Part shown: in pieces, positions 16,114 through 25,114 of the stretch
How the letters are laid out: each line of letters starts with the position of its first letter
Position numbering within the stretch: position 1 is the stretch's first letter
From: JBOGWP01 sp050693875
GTDB lineage: Bacteria; Actinomycetota; CADDZG01; JAHWKV01; JBOGWP01
Direction: 5' to 3'
Length of the DNA stretch: 46,388 nt
NCBI GenBank assembly: GCA_050693875.1
Contig: JBOGWP010000142.1
Span: 1-46,388, forward strand
Notes under the pieces: generated by a model
Databases searched by the model: none
What the model was told of the DNA's origin: nothing
What the model saw: only the letters and a program-made list of their open reading frames with translations
Program-made: the position numbers and the translations under genes

Positions 16114-17280
16114 ATGACCGACTCGCTTCGCCACGGCGTCGCCTCGGACATCGGGGGCCGGCGCGCGCAGGAGGACGCCTACCTCACGAGCCCTCCGCTC
16201 TTCGCCGTTGCCGACGGGATGGGCGGTCACAACGCCGGCGACGTCGCCTCACAGATCGCCCTCGAAGTGTTGGGCCAGACGGTGACGCAAAGCTCGGAGG
16301 GACTGGTGGCCGGCGTGAAGAAGGCGAACGGCGAGGTGTTCCGTCGGTCGTCGTCCGAATCGGAGCTCGCGGGAATGGGGACGACGATCACCGCGCTCGT
16401 GGCGGACGAGACCGCGGCGCAGATCGCGCACGTCGGCGACTCGCGCGCCTACCTGTTGCGCGAGGGGCGGCTCGAGCGCCTCACGCACGACCACACCGTG
16501 GCCAACCGGCTCGCCCGGCAGGGAAAGATCCGCTCGGAGGAGGCCGATCGCCATCCCCAGCGGTCGGTGCTCGAGCGGGCCGTGGGCGTCGATGCCGACG
16601 TCGATGTCGACGTCCAGGTGATCGACGTTCAGTCCGGCGACCGCTTCCTCCTGTGCACCGACGGCCTCACCTCGATGCTCGACGACGACGAGATTCAGGA
16701 GATCCTCGAAGCGGAGGGGGAGCCGGAGGGGGCCTCCGACCGGCTCGTGGAGGAGGCGATGAAGGCCGGCGCCAGCGACAACGTCACCGCGCTCGTCGTC
16801 GACTATCCCGGCCCCCGCCCCGCCCCAGTCCCACGTCGACGACAGGCCACCCACTCGACGACCGTCCTTTCCGCTCCCGCACCTGCGAAGGAGGCGCCTC
16901 CGACCGAACCACATGGACGGCCCCGCGGCCGGGGCGCCTGGCTCGGCCTGATCGCGGTCGGGCTTCTGGTCGCGGTGCTCCTCGGGCGCCAGGCGCTTGC
17001 GAACCAGTGGTTCGTCGGCGACGACCACGGCACGGTGGCGATTTTCCGCGGCGTGCCCGGCTCCTTCGCAGGGCTCAGCCTTCACTCCGTCGTGGAGCGC
17101 ACCGAGCTGACGACCGGCTCGCTCACGAACGTGTACCGGCGCCGGATCCGGGAGGGAATCAGCGCGAAAGACCGCAAGGCCGCAGCGTCCATCGTCGACA
17201 ACCTCCGCCAGCTCCAAGGGGCGTCGCCGGCACCGAGTCCGTCCCCTGCACCCAGCGAGCCGGGAGGCTACGCGCCGTGA
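16114..17280 (+). CDS. pstP: PP2C Ser/Thr phosphatase PstP
   Basis: A 388-residue protein. The catalytic domain (about 1-235) shows the PP2C metal-binding motifs: RRAQEDAYL, VADGMGGHNAGDVAS, GDSRAYLLREGRLERLTHDH, CTDGLTSMLDDDEI and GASDNVTALVVDY. A proline-rich juxtamembrane linker, one membrane helix (about 275-295) and a roughly 70-residue external domain follow. PstP dephosphorylates PknA, PknB and their substrates. The start at 16114 follows the short gap after fhaB; the frame is open upstream but overlaps fhaB out of phase. The stop overlaps the rodA GTG by 4 bases. The C-terminal tail is Pro/Ser-rich. Confidence 0.93.
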   Translation: MTDSLRHGVASDIGGRRAQEDAYLTSPPLFAVADGMGGHNAGDVASQIALEVLGQTVTQSSEGLVAGVKKANGEVFRRSSSESELAGMGTTITALVADETAAQIAHVGDSRAYLLREGRLERLTHDHTVANRLARQGKIRSEEADRHPQRSVLERAVGVDADVDVDVQVIDVQSGDRFLLCTDGLTSMLDDDEIQEILEAEGEPEGASDRLVEEAMKAGASDNVTALVVDYPGPRPAPVPRRRQATHSTTVLSAPAPAKEAPPTEPHGRPRGRGAWLGLIAVGLLVAVLLGRQALANQWFVGDDHGTVAIFRGVPGSFAGLSLHSVVERTELTTGSLTNVYRRRIREGISAKDRKAAASIVDNLRQLQGASPAPSPSPAPSEPGGYAP

Positions 17281-18617
17281 TCGCTGCCGCACGGCGCAAC
17301 GCCGAGGCCTCCCTGCTCGTGCTGTCGGTGATGATCGCCGTCGGCGGGTACTGGCTCGCCTCGCTGGCGCGCTCGTCGCGGGTTCCGCCCCGTGTCGCCG
17401 GGTACGCGCTGCTCTTCGTCGGCGTCTACGTCGCCGCCCACCTTGCGATCCGGCGGCTGGCCCCCTTCGCCGACCCGGTGTTCCTCCCGATGGCGGCGAT
17501 GCTCAACGCGCTCGGCTTCATCCTGATCGCCCGTCTCGACCACGCCCCGGGCCGGGAGGTCACGCTTGCCGGTGCGCAGGCCCGCTGGTTGGTCGTCGCA
17601 GTCGCCGCGTTCATCGCCACGCTCTGGCTGGCGCGGGATGTGCGGGCGCTGGCCCAGTACCGCTACACGTGGGCGCTGGCTGGGGTCGCGCTCCTGCTGC
17701 TCCCGATCCTGCCGGTCCTCGGCCGGGAGATCAACGGCGCACGGCTGTGGATCCGACTCGGCCCCCTCAACTTCCAGCCCGCCGAACTCGGCAAGATCGC
17801 GCTGGTGCTGTTCTTCGCCGCCTACCTGGCGGAGCGCCGAGAGCTGCTTGCCGTGGCGACCCGGCGTCTGGGGCCGATCGGCATTCCCGAGATCCGCCAT
17901 TTCGGGCCGGTGCTGCTGGCGTGGGGAGTGTCGCTGATCGTGATGGTGCAGGAGAAGGACCTCGGATCGTCGCTGCTCTTCTTCGCCATGTTCGTGGTGA
18001 TGCTGTGGACCGCGACCGCCCGGCCCGTCTATCTCATGTCCGGCGGCGTGCTCTTCGCCGCGGGGGCATGGATCGCCTACCACCTCTTCGCGCACGTGCA
18101 GGCCCGCATCGTGGTCTGGCGGCGTCCGTTCGCCCACGTCACCGGGAGCGGATACCAGATCGTGCAGTCCCTCTTCGCGCTGGCCACCGGCGGGGCCTGG
18201 GGAACCGGGTTGGGGCTGGGACGGCCCGATCTGATCCCAAGCGTGCAGACCGACTTCATCTTCTCGGCGATCGGCGAGGAACTCGGGCTCGTCGGCACGG
18301 CGGCCGTGCTGACCGCATACGCCCTCTTCTCCGCCCGCGGGTTCGGTCTCGCCACCCGGGCCCGCGACGACTTCTCGAAGCTGCTGGTGGCCGGACTCAG
18401 CACCGTCTTCACGTTCCAGACGCTGCTGATCATCGCCGGCGTGACGAACCTGGTCCCGCTCACCGGCGTGACCCTCCCCTTCATGAGCTACGGCGGGTCG
18501 AGCCTGCTGTCGAACTTCGTGCTCGTGGCGCTGCTCGTCCGCGTCTCCGACGAGGTCGGCCGCCAGGTGGGCGAGGGCCCCCCGACGGAGATCGGGCCGG
18601 CCGGGGGCGGACGATGA
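17277..18617 (+). CDS. rodA: SEDS peptidoglycan glycosyltransferase RodA/FtsW
   Basis: A 446-residue multi-helix membrane protein of the SEDS family, which polymerises lipid II into glycan strands together with a class B penicillin-binding protein. Conserved segments include EINGARLWIRLG, FQPAELGKIALVLFFA, VQEKDLGSSLLFF, DFIFSAIGEELGLVG and the terminal SYGGSS. Predicted helices fill the whole chain. The GTG start overlaps pstP (GTGA) and the stop overlaps pbpA (ATGA). Its place before pbpA and the kinases identifies it as the RodA paralogue rather than division FtsW of the dcw cluster. Confidence 0.94.
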   Translation: MIAAARRNAEASLLVLSVMIAVGGYWLASLARSSRVPPRVAGYALLFVGVYVAAHLAIRRLAPFADPVFLPMAAMLNALGFILIARLDHAPGREVTLAGAQARWLVVAVAAFIATLWLARDVRALAQYRYTWALAGVALLLLPILPVLGREINGARLWIRLGPLNFQPAELGKIALVLFFAAYLAERRELLAVATRRLGPIGIPEIRHFGPVLLAWGVSLIVMVQEKDLGSSLLFFAMFVVMLWTATARPVYLMSGGVLFAAGAWIAYHLFAHVQARIVVWRRPFAHVTGSGYQIVQSLFALATGGAWGTGLGLGRPDLIPSVQTDFIFSAIGEELGLVGTAAVLTAYALFSARGFGLATRARDDFSKLLVAGLSTVFTFQTLLIIAGVTNLVPLTGVTLPFMSYGGSSLLSNFVLVALLVRVSDEVGRQVGEGPPTEIGPAGGGR

Positions 18618-20080
18618 ACCGCCAGATCCGGGCGGTCGGCTACGTCGCGCTGGCCCTGTTCGGGCTGGTGTTCCTCAACCTGAACTGGATCCAGCTCGTC
18701 CGGGCCAACCGCCTCGCCAACGATCCCGGCAACGTGCGCCTGCTCCTGAAGGAGTACGCGATCGAGCGGGGGCCGATCCTGGCCGCCGACGTGACGACCA
18801 CGCTCGCCCAGAGCCAGCCCACGCCGTCGGAGTCGCTCAAGTTCGTTCGCACCTATCCCACCGGCCCGCTCTTCGCCCACGTCGCCGGCTACTACTCGAT
18901 CGTCTTCGGCCGGGATCGACTCGAGCGCTCCTACAACAAGGCCCTGACCGGAAGCGGGGGCGTCCTCACCATGCAGGACCTCGGCGACCGCCTGCTCGGG
19001 CGGGGCGAGAAGGGCGACAGCGTGGTGATCACCATCGACTCACGGGTGCAGAAGGCCACCACCGACGCCATCGGGAGCAACGCCGGCGCCGTGGTGGCGC
19101 TCGACCCGCTGAGCGGCGACGTCCTCGCGCTCGTCTCCACGCCCAGCTTCGACCCGAACCCGCTGTCCGGGCACGACACGACGGCGATGCGGAACATCTG
19201 GAAGCAGCTGCACGCCGACGCCGCCAAGCCGCTGCTCAACCGCGCCACCGCCGAGTCGTACCCGCCGGGTTCCACCTTCAAAGTGGTGACCGCCGCAGCG
19301 GCAATCGAGAACGGGAAGGGGATCGACACCAGCTTTCCGCCCGTCGCCGAGTACCTGGCCCCGCAGACGTCGCGCCCGATCGCGAACTTCGGCGGGCGCA
19401 GCTGCGGCGGCGACATGGCGGCGGCCCTCAAGGTGTCGTGCAACGCCTACTTCGCGCGCCTCGGGGCCGAGCTGCCGAGAGGGGCGCTGGCGGAGACGGC
19501 GAAGAAGTTCGGCTTCGGCGAGATCCCTCCGCTCGACCTGCGGTCGGCGGCGAGCCGCGTCCCCTCGGAGGAGGAGCTCCGGTCGCCGGCCTTCGCCGCC
19601 CAGGCGTCGATCGGACAGTTCAACGTGTCCGCCACCCCGCTCCAGATGGCACTCGTCGCCGCCGGCATCGCCAACGACGGAAAGGTGCCGGTCCCCCGGC
19701 TGCTCAAGGAGATTCGCGACGCCCGTGGAGCGATCGTCGAGCAGGCCAAATCTAAGATCTGGAAGGAGGCCGTGTCGGCCACGACCGCGGCCACGGTGCG
19801 CGATCTCATGGTGCAGGTGGTCGACGCCGGGACGGCCCGGGCGGCGGCCATCCCGGGGGTTCGCGTGGCGGGCAAGACCGGCACCGCCCAGGTGGGACGC
19901 GAGGGAGCACCCCCGCACGCCTGGTTCATCGCGTTTGCACCCGCCGACGCGCCGCGGATCGCAGTGGCCGTGGTCGTCGAGAACGGCGGCAACCTCGGCG
20001 ACGAGGCGACGGGAGGCCGCGTGGCGGCACCGATTGCCCGGAAGGTGATCGAAGCCCATCGGGAGCTGGCGCGATGGTGA
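18614..20080 (+). CDS. pbpA: Class B penicillin-binding protein (transpeptidase) PbpA
   Basis: A 488-residue protein with an N-terminal membrane anchor (about 8-27), a PBP dimerisation domain (about 50-150) and a transpeptidase domain (about 155-480). Active-site motifs are SxxK in YPPGSTFKVV, SxN in KVSCNAYF, and KTG in AGKTGTAQ. It cross-links peptidoglycan outside the membrane and pairs with RodA encoded just upstream. The ATG overlaps the rodA stop. Length is normal for actinobacterial PbpA. Confidence 0.95.
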   Translation: MNRQIRAVGYVALALFGLVFLNLNWIQLVRANRLANDPGNVRLLLKEYAIERGPILAADVTTTLAQSQPTPSESLKFVRTYPTGPLFAHVAGYYSIVFGRDRLERSYNKALTGSGGVLTMQDLGDRLLGRGEKGDSVVITIDSRVQKATTDAIGSNAGAVVALDPLSGDVLALVSTPSFDPNPLSGHDTTAMRNIWKQLHADAAKPLLNRATAESYPPGSTFKVVTAAAAIENGKGIDTSFPPVAEYLAPQTSRPIANFGGRSCGGDMAAALKVSCNAYFARLGAELPRGALAETAKKFGFGEIPPLDLRSAASRVPSEEELRSPAFAAQASIGQFNVSATPLQMALVAAGIANDGKVPVPRLLKEIRDARGAIVEQAKSKIWKEAVSATTAATVRDLMVQVVDAGTARAAAIPGVRVAGKTGTAQVGREGAPPHAWFIAFAPADAPRIAVAVVVENGGNLGDEATGGRVAAPIARKVIEAHRELARW

Positions 20081-20114
20081 GGGCCCGGGCCTGTCGAGCG
20101 TGGGGGAGCGCTCG

Positions 20115-21581
20115 ATGAAGAGCGGCTACGAGACGTTGGCCGGACGATACCGGCTCGGCGAGACCATCGGTGCCGGCGGGATGGGCACGGTGATGCGAGG
20201 GTACGACGCCTTGCTCGAGCGCCCGGTGGCGGTGAAGCTGCTGAAGGAGGAGCTCGCCGGCGACCGCGAGACCGTGGAGCGCTTCCGGAGGGAGGCACGG
20301 ATCGCCGCAGGGCTCTCGCACCCCGGGATCGCCTCGATCTTCGACTTCGGCGAGGACGCCGGCCGGTCGTTCCTCGTGATGGAGCTCCTCGACGGTCGCG
20401 ACCTCCATCGCCTCATGGCCGAGCAGGGCCCCCTCGACCCGTCTCTGGCCGCGGACATCGCGGCGAGGGCGGCGGAAGCCCTGGACCACGCCCACCGCTC
20501 CGGCTCCGTCCACCGCGACGTGAAGCCGGCGAACATCTTCGTGACGAGCTCCGGCGAAGTGAAGGTGACCGACTTCGGGATCGCGCATGCTGCGGCGCTT
20601 GCCCCCCTCACCGTCACCGGGGCGGTGCTCGGGACGCCGCACTACCTCGCCCCCGAGCAGGCCGCCGGGGAGCGCGCCACCGCCGCAACGGATGTCTACG
20701 CCCTGGGATGCGTGCTGTTCCAGATGCTCACCGGCAAGCCGCCCTACGAGCGTGAGACGCCCTTCGCCATTGCCGCCGCGCACCTCAACGATCCTGTGCC
20801 CGACGCGAGGGAGGCGAATCCGAACCTTCCCGAGGCCCTTGTGGCGATTGCCCGCCGGGCGATGTCGAAGCGGCCCGAGGATCGGTACCTCTCCGCGGCC
20901 TCGATGGCCGAGGCCCTTCGGGCAATGTCCTCCGGCAGGGTTGCCGCGGCCATCCCTTCCCCACCTAAGACGGCGGCCTGGTTCGGCGAGCCTGCGCCTT
21001 CGACCCCACGGCTCGTTCCGCCGCCCGAGGCGCCCTCGGGCGGCACCGGCCGGCGTCGGGGGGCGGTGCTCGCCGTGCTCGCGCTCGCGGCGGCGCTCTT
21101 GGCGATCTTGGCTCTCGCCGTCCTCGTCCGGAGGGCCTCCCCCGTCGGTGTCCCGTCCCTGTCGGGGACGACCTACGACGCCGCGGCAGCGCGGTTGGAG
21201 CGGGCAGGCCTGAAGCCGGTGCGGGTCGAGGTGGCGTCGGCAGCGTCCGAGGATCGGGTGGTGGGGCAGGACCCCGCCCCGGGCACGAAGCTCACGAGAG
21301 GCGGTACCGTGAAGTTGCTGGTCTCGCGGGGGGCCGGCCGGAACGCGGTGCGCGTCCCCGATGTGCAGGGCCATCCGCTCGAGGACGCCCTCGCGATCGT
21401 CCACTCGTCGGGGCTTGCGGCCGACGTCGAGGGCGATGGCGACGAGGCCGCCGGCGTCGTCGTCGGGCAGGCCCCCGCCCCCGGAACCGAGATCGCTACG
21501 GGCGACACCGTCACGTTGACGGTGGAGGTCCCCGGGGTCGAGCCGGTGAGACGCAAGGGGAAAGGCAAGGGACGGGATTGA
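20115..21581 (+). CDS. pknA: Ser/Thr protein kinase with PASTA domains (PknA-like)
   Basis: A 488-residue protein. ATG 20115 is preferred over GTG 20100 because GGGGAG precedes it by 6 bases. Kinase domain about 12-275: glycine loop GAGGMGTV, lysine VAVKLLKEE, catalytic loop VHRDVKPANI, DFG in VTDFGIAHA, APE in YLAPEQA. A proline-rich juxtamembrane stretch, one membrane helix (about 315-338) and two PASTA repeats (starting VGVPSLSGTTYDAAAARLE and VRVPDVQGHPLEDALA) follow. PASTA domains sense peptidoglycan fragments or lipid II. Mycobacterial PknA lacks PASTA repeats, so naming by position is an inference. A Lys/Arg-rich tail ends the protein, and its stop overlaps the next TTG. Confidence 0.9.
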   Translation: MKSGYETLAGRYRLGETIGAGGMGTVMRGYDALLERPVAVKLLKEELAGDRETVERFRREARIAAGLSHPGIASIFDFGEDAGRSFLVMELLDGRDLHRLMAEQGPLDPSLAADIAARAAEALDHAHRSGSVHRDVKPANIFVTSSGEVKVTDFGIAHAAALAPLTVTGAVLGTPHYLAPEQAAGERATAATDVYALGCVLFQMLTGKPPYERETPFAIAAAHLNDPVPDAREANPNLPEALVAIARRAMSKRPEDRYLSAASMAEALRAMSSGRVAAAIPSPPKTAAWFGEPAPSTPRLVPPPEAPSGGTGRRRGAVLAVLALAAALLAILALAVLVRRASPVGVPSLSGTTYDAAAARLERAGLKPVRVEVASAASEDRVVGQDPAPGTKLTRGGTVKLLVSRGAGRNAVRVPDVQGHPLEDALAIVHSSGLAADVEGDGDEAAGVVVGQAPAPGTEIATGDTVTLTVEVPGVEPVRRKGKGKGRD

Positions 21582-23470
21582 GCGACAACCGCCTGTACGG
21601 AGGGCGCTACGAGGTGACCGGCCGGGTCGCCTCCGGCGGGATGGCGGAGGTGTTCGTCGCCCGCGACCGCCTGCTGGGCAGGTCGGTTGCGGTCAAGGTC
21701 CTGCACCCCGAGTTTGCCCGCGACCGCTCGTTCATCGAGCGCTTTCGGCGCGAGGCGCAGGCTGCCGCCAGCCTCAACGATCCTCGGGTGGTCTCGATCT
21801 ACGACTGGGGCTCGGACGACGGCACCTACTACATCGTGATGGAGTACGTGCAGGGCCGGTCGCTGCGCGACATCATCGAGGCAGAGGGCCCGCTGCCCCC
21901 GGAGCAGGCGGCGGACATCGCGGCAGACGTTTGCGCCGCGCTCGACTTCGCCCATCGCCACGGGATCGTCCACCGCGACGTCAAGCCGGCGAACATCATG
22001 ATCACGCCGTCCGGGCAGACGAAGGTGACGGACTTCGGCATCGCCCGACAGTCGCTGGACCCCGGCCAGACCGTCACGCAGACGGGGACGGTCATCGGAA
22101 CGGCGAGCTACCTCTCGCCCGAGCAGGCCCAGGGCATGCCGGTCGATGCGCGCTCCGATGTCTACTCGGTCGGCGTCGTGCTCTACGAGATGCTCACCCG
22201 CGAAGTGCCGTTCAAGGCAGACACGCCCGTCGCGGTGGCGTACAAGCACGTCAAGGAGGATCCGGTCCCGCCGAGCAGGCTCAACCCGCAGGTGACGCCC
22301 GAGCTCGACGCCATCGCGCTGAGGGCCATGGCGAAGAACCCCGACAACCGCTACCTGTCGGCGGAGGAGATGCGCCTCGACCTGGAGCGGGCGCTGGTCG
22401 GCGACCCGGTCGAGGCGACCCCGCTGCTTCCCCCCGACCAGACTGCGATGTTCCAGCCGGCCGACCGGACCACCGTGCTCCCTGCACCCCCGCTCCCCGC
22501 GTCGAGGGCGCGGCGAAAGGCGGTGGCGTATGCGCTGATCGGGCTCATGTTCGTCGGGATCCTCGTTGCCGTGGTGGCGCTGGTGTTCTCGGCCTTCTTC
22601 GGCGGAGGAACCGGGAAGACGGTCGAGGTCCCCAACGTCGCGGGGAAAACGCTGCTCGACGCGCAGCGCCAGCTCGACAGCGCGGGGCTGCGGAGCCGGG
22701 TCGACCGCTACGAGTTCAACGAGCAGACCCCCGACACGGTCATCGGGCAGGATCCCGAGGACGGCAGGAAGGTCCCCGGCAGCTCCCTCGTGCTGCTCGT
22801 CGTCTCGAAGGGGCCGGAGCAGGTCGAGGTTCCGGAGCTCCGGAACAAGACCCTGGAGGAGGCGACCAAGGCGCTCGACGACCTGGGGTTGAAGGTCGGA
22901 GCCACCCCCCGCCAGTTCAGCCTCGACATCGAGGAGGGGCGCGTGCTCGAGCAGGACCCGAGGCCGCGCGAGCGGGTCGACCCGGGCGGCAGCGTCGACC
23001 TCGTGCTCTCGGCCGGCAAGGAGCAGGCGACGGTGCCGAATGTACGCGGGGTGAGCGAGCAGAAGGCCCGCGAGGCCCTGCTCGATGCCGGGCTCAACGT
23101 GTCGACCAAGGACTTCTGCGACACGGGGGCTGCGCCGGGAATCGTGCTCGAGCAGTCGCCCGCTGCGGGCACGAAAATTCCGAAGGGAGACAACGTCGAG
23201 ATCACCGTCAACCGGGCTCGCCAGGTCCCCGGCGTGGTCGGCCAGACCGAGGCCAGCGCGAAGTCGGAGCTGGAGGCGGCAGGCTTTCGGACCACGTCCG
23301 TCTATCGGGACAACGTCCCGCTCGTGCAGGACCGGGTGTTCAAGACCGACCCGGACGTCGGCGAGGTGGCCTGCCCGGGCGACTTCGTGACGCTCACGGT
23401 CGAGAGCGGCCCGACGTCCAGCCCGACGCCGACCTCGTCTCCGAGCGTCACCCCGTCGCCGAGCCCCTGA
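21578..23470 (+). CDS. pknB: Ser/Thr protein kinase PknB with four PASTA domains
   Basis: A 630-residue protein that starts at TTG 21578, overlapping the previous stop (TTGA). Kinase domain about 8-270: ASGGMAEVF, VAVKVLHPEFARDRSFIERF, HRDVKPANIMI, VTDFGIARQ, YLSPEQAQG. A membrane helix lies at about 322-345, and four PASTA repeats begin at VEVPNVAGKTLLDAQ, VEVPELRNKTLEEA, ATVPNVRGVSEQKA and RQVPGVVGQTEASA. A Thr/Ser/Pro-rich tail follows. PknB is the central regulator of wall synthesis and division in actinobacteria. The last 23 bases overlap the convergent trpG gene. Confidence 0.95.
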   Translation: MSDNRLYGGRYEVTGRVASGGMAEVFVARDRLLGRSVAVKVLHPEFARDRSFIERFRREAQAAASLNDPRVVSIYDWGSDDGTYYIVMEYVQGRSLRDIIEAEGPLPPEQAADIAADVCAALDFAHRHGIVHRDVKPANIMITPSGQTKVTDFGIARQSLDPGQTVTQTGTVIGTASYLSPEQAQGMPVDARSDVYSVGVVLYEMLTREVPFKADTPVAVAYKHVKEDPVPPSRLNPQVTPELDAIALRAMAKNPDNRYLSAEEMRLDLERALVGDPVEATPLLPPDQTAMFQPADRTTVLPAPPLPASRARRKAVAYALIGLMFVGILVAVVALVFSAFFGGGTGKTVEVPNVAGKTLLDAQRQLDSAGLRSRVDRYEFNEQTPDTVIGQDPEDGRKVPGSSLVLLVVSKGPEQVEVPELRNKTLEEATKALDDLGLKVGATPRQFSLDIEEGRVLEQDPRPRERVDPGGSVDLVLSAGKEQATVPNVRGVSEQKAREALLDAGLNVSTKDFCDTGAAPGIVLEQSPAAGTKIPKGDNVEITVNRARQVPGVVGQTEASAKSELEAAGFRTTSVYRDNVPLVQDRVFKTDPDVGEVACPGDFVTLTVESGPTSSPTPTSSPSVTPSPSP

Positions 23471-24074
23471 CTGCCCGGGCCGCCGGCCGGCGCGCCGCGG
23501 CTCCGATCGTCACGAAGTTCCCGATGAGCTGCATTCCCGGCGCCGTCAGCACCGACTCGGGGTGGAACTGGACGCCCTCGACGGGATGCTCGCGATGGCG
23601 GACCCCCATCATCACGCCGTCGGGCGTGGCGGCGCTGACCTCGAGGTGGGCGGGAATCGAGCCTGGGTCGACCACGAGGGAGTGGTACCGGGTCGCCTCG
23701 AACGGGTTCGGCAGGCCGGCGAAGACGCCCCGGCCGTCGTGCTCGATGGGGGAGGTCTTGCCGTGCATCACGCGTTCCGCCCTGCCCACCTTCCCGCCGA
23801 AGGCGACGCCGATCGCCTGATGACCGAGGCAGACGCCGAGGATCGGGATCCGCCCGGCGAAATGGCGGATGGCCTCCACCGAGCAGCCCGCGTCCTCGGG
23901 ACGCCCGGGCCCAGGCGAGATGACGAGCGCTTCGGGCCGGACGGCCTCCAGGTCTGCGATCCCGGCGTCGTTGCGCAGCACGACCGGCGACTGCCCCAGC
24001 GCCCCGAGGTACTGGGCGAGGTTGTAGACGAAGGAGTCGTAGTTGTCGACGAGCAGGATGCGCACGGCGCCCAT
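23448..24074 (-). CDS. trpG: Glutamine amidotransferase component of anthranilate/ADC synthase
   Basis: A 208-residue class I glutamine amidotransferase that supplies ammonia to a TrpE or PabB partner. Signatures are LLVDNYDSFVYNLAQYLG at the start, the oxyanion loop PGPGRPEDAG, the nucleophile in GVCLGHQAIG, and the His-Glu pair in GVQFHPES. ATG 24074 begins MGAVRILLVDNYD; the frame is open further to 24098 without family-like residues. Position next to pknB is the conserved actinobacterial location, where the gene usually serves both tryptophan and folate routes (pabA). It overlaps pknB tail to tail by 23 bases. No synthase partner is in the window. Confidence 0.93.
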   Translation of the reverse strand: MGAVRILLVDNYDSFVYNLAQYLGALGQSPVVLRNDAGIADLEAVRPEALVISPGPGRPEDAGCSVEAIRHFAGRIPILGVCLGHQAIGVAFGGKVGRAERVMHGKTSPIEHDGRGVFAGLPNPFEATRYHSLVVDPGSIPAHLEVSAATPDGVMMGVRHREHPVEGVQFHPESVLTAPGMQLIGNFVTIGAAARRPAARAVRGSATG

Positions 24075-24200
24075 CGTAGCCGCCCGCCAGCTTGTCACGA
24101 GCGATCCGGCTTAGCCACCCCGTATGCCGACTCGATCATTGCGGCCCTATGGACAGGGCTGTTTCTGAACGACCATGCGTGCTTTCGGGGCTTGACGAAC

Positions 24201-24894
24201 TCACGAGAGCTCGCCCCCCGCGGCGTAGAACATCCTCGCGACAACTCTCGGATTGCGCCCGGCGGCGATCGTCAGTCGAATCAGTTGACGCTCATCGACC
24301 GGAAGATCATGCCGTCGCAAGGCCTTTTCAACCCTGCTGTCAATCGGGAACGAGTTCCCCCCGACGCAGTCGCGGACGAACACACTCAGGGTCTTCCAGC
24401 CAGTCGCCCGATGGTCTCGGATGAGGGCGTCGAGCGCGGGCATCGGATGGTCGGGTCTCGCGGCGGCATCGCGCTGACGCAGGTTTTTCGGCGTAGTCGG
24501 TCATTGAGAGGGCCCGCTGCCGGAGGATCTCGGCCATGCGACACAGCCGCGCACTCATCCAGCTCGAGCGCAACCCCGAATACGCAGGCATGTTCGGGAC
24601 GAAGTTGCGGATATCCCGGAAGGCGGCGCCGACGAACAACTTCGGAAAGTACGTCCTTATGTGGGTGCGCTGGCCTTCCAACGTCATCTCTCCGTAGAGC
24701 GTCGTGATGAAGAACCACTCGTCAGCCGTGACCCGGTCCGGGTAGGTCCAGGGAAGAGGTGGGGGCCCATTCAGCCACTTCCGCAACTCTGCTTCCGCAT
24801 TCTCATCCAACACTCGTTTACCGCCGAACCGTTCTTCCATGACGGCTACGGCGGTGTGGAAGCGAGCGATCTGGTCAGCGGGAAGATGTGTCAT
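24201..24894 (-). pseudogene. Possible helix-hairpin-helix DNA-glycosylase-like protein, frameshifted
   Basis: ATG 24894 (upstream GGGGCGAG) reads MTHLPADQIARFHTAVAVME to RALSMTDYAEK. A five-T run on the plus strand (24484-24488) then shifts the frame; removing one base gives AENLRQRDAAARPDHPMPAL and joins the frame that ends at 24201. The repaired protein is about 230 residues. The C-terminal part (KTLSVFVRDCVGGNSFPIDS, RVEKALRRHDLPVDER) resembles the HhH-GPD region that ends in the xPIDxRVxxxL pattern of DNA glycosylases. That assignment is tentative. A homopolymer of this kind is also a common sequencing-error site, so the gene may be intact in the cell. Confidence 0.6.
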
Positions 24895-24993
24895 AACTCG
24901 CCCCTTTCCGTCTCGGCCCGGGCCCGGACGGACGGCCTCTGCCGGTCGGCCGAACGAACGACACCGGGCACAGGCACCCCGTGAGGCCTCCGA

Positions 24994-25107
24994 TCAGAAG
25001 TTGGCCGGAAGCAGCCTCGGCACGACGAACTCGAAGAGGTAGAAGAGCAGCACCAGGGCGATGGCTCCGCCGACCACCCACAGGACGATCTTTCTGCCGC
25101 GATTCAT
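24994..25107 (-). CDS. 37-residue membrane protein
   Basis: A short frame, MNRGRKIVLWVVGGAIALVL followed by LFYLFEFVVPRLLPANF. It has a basic N-terminus and one membrane helix (about 7-29). It begins 7 bases after the sortase stop on the same strand, so it is probably translated by coupling, although no good ribosome site is visible. Function unknown; it may assist the sortase or the division proteins nearby (inference). Confidence 0.5.
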   Translation of the reverse strand: MNRGRKIVLWVVGGAIALVLLFYLFEFVVPRLLPANF

Positions 25108-25114
25108 CGTTGCA

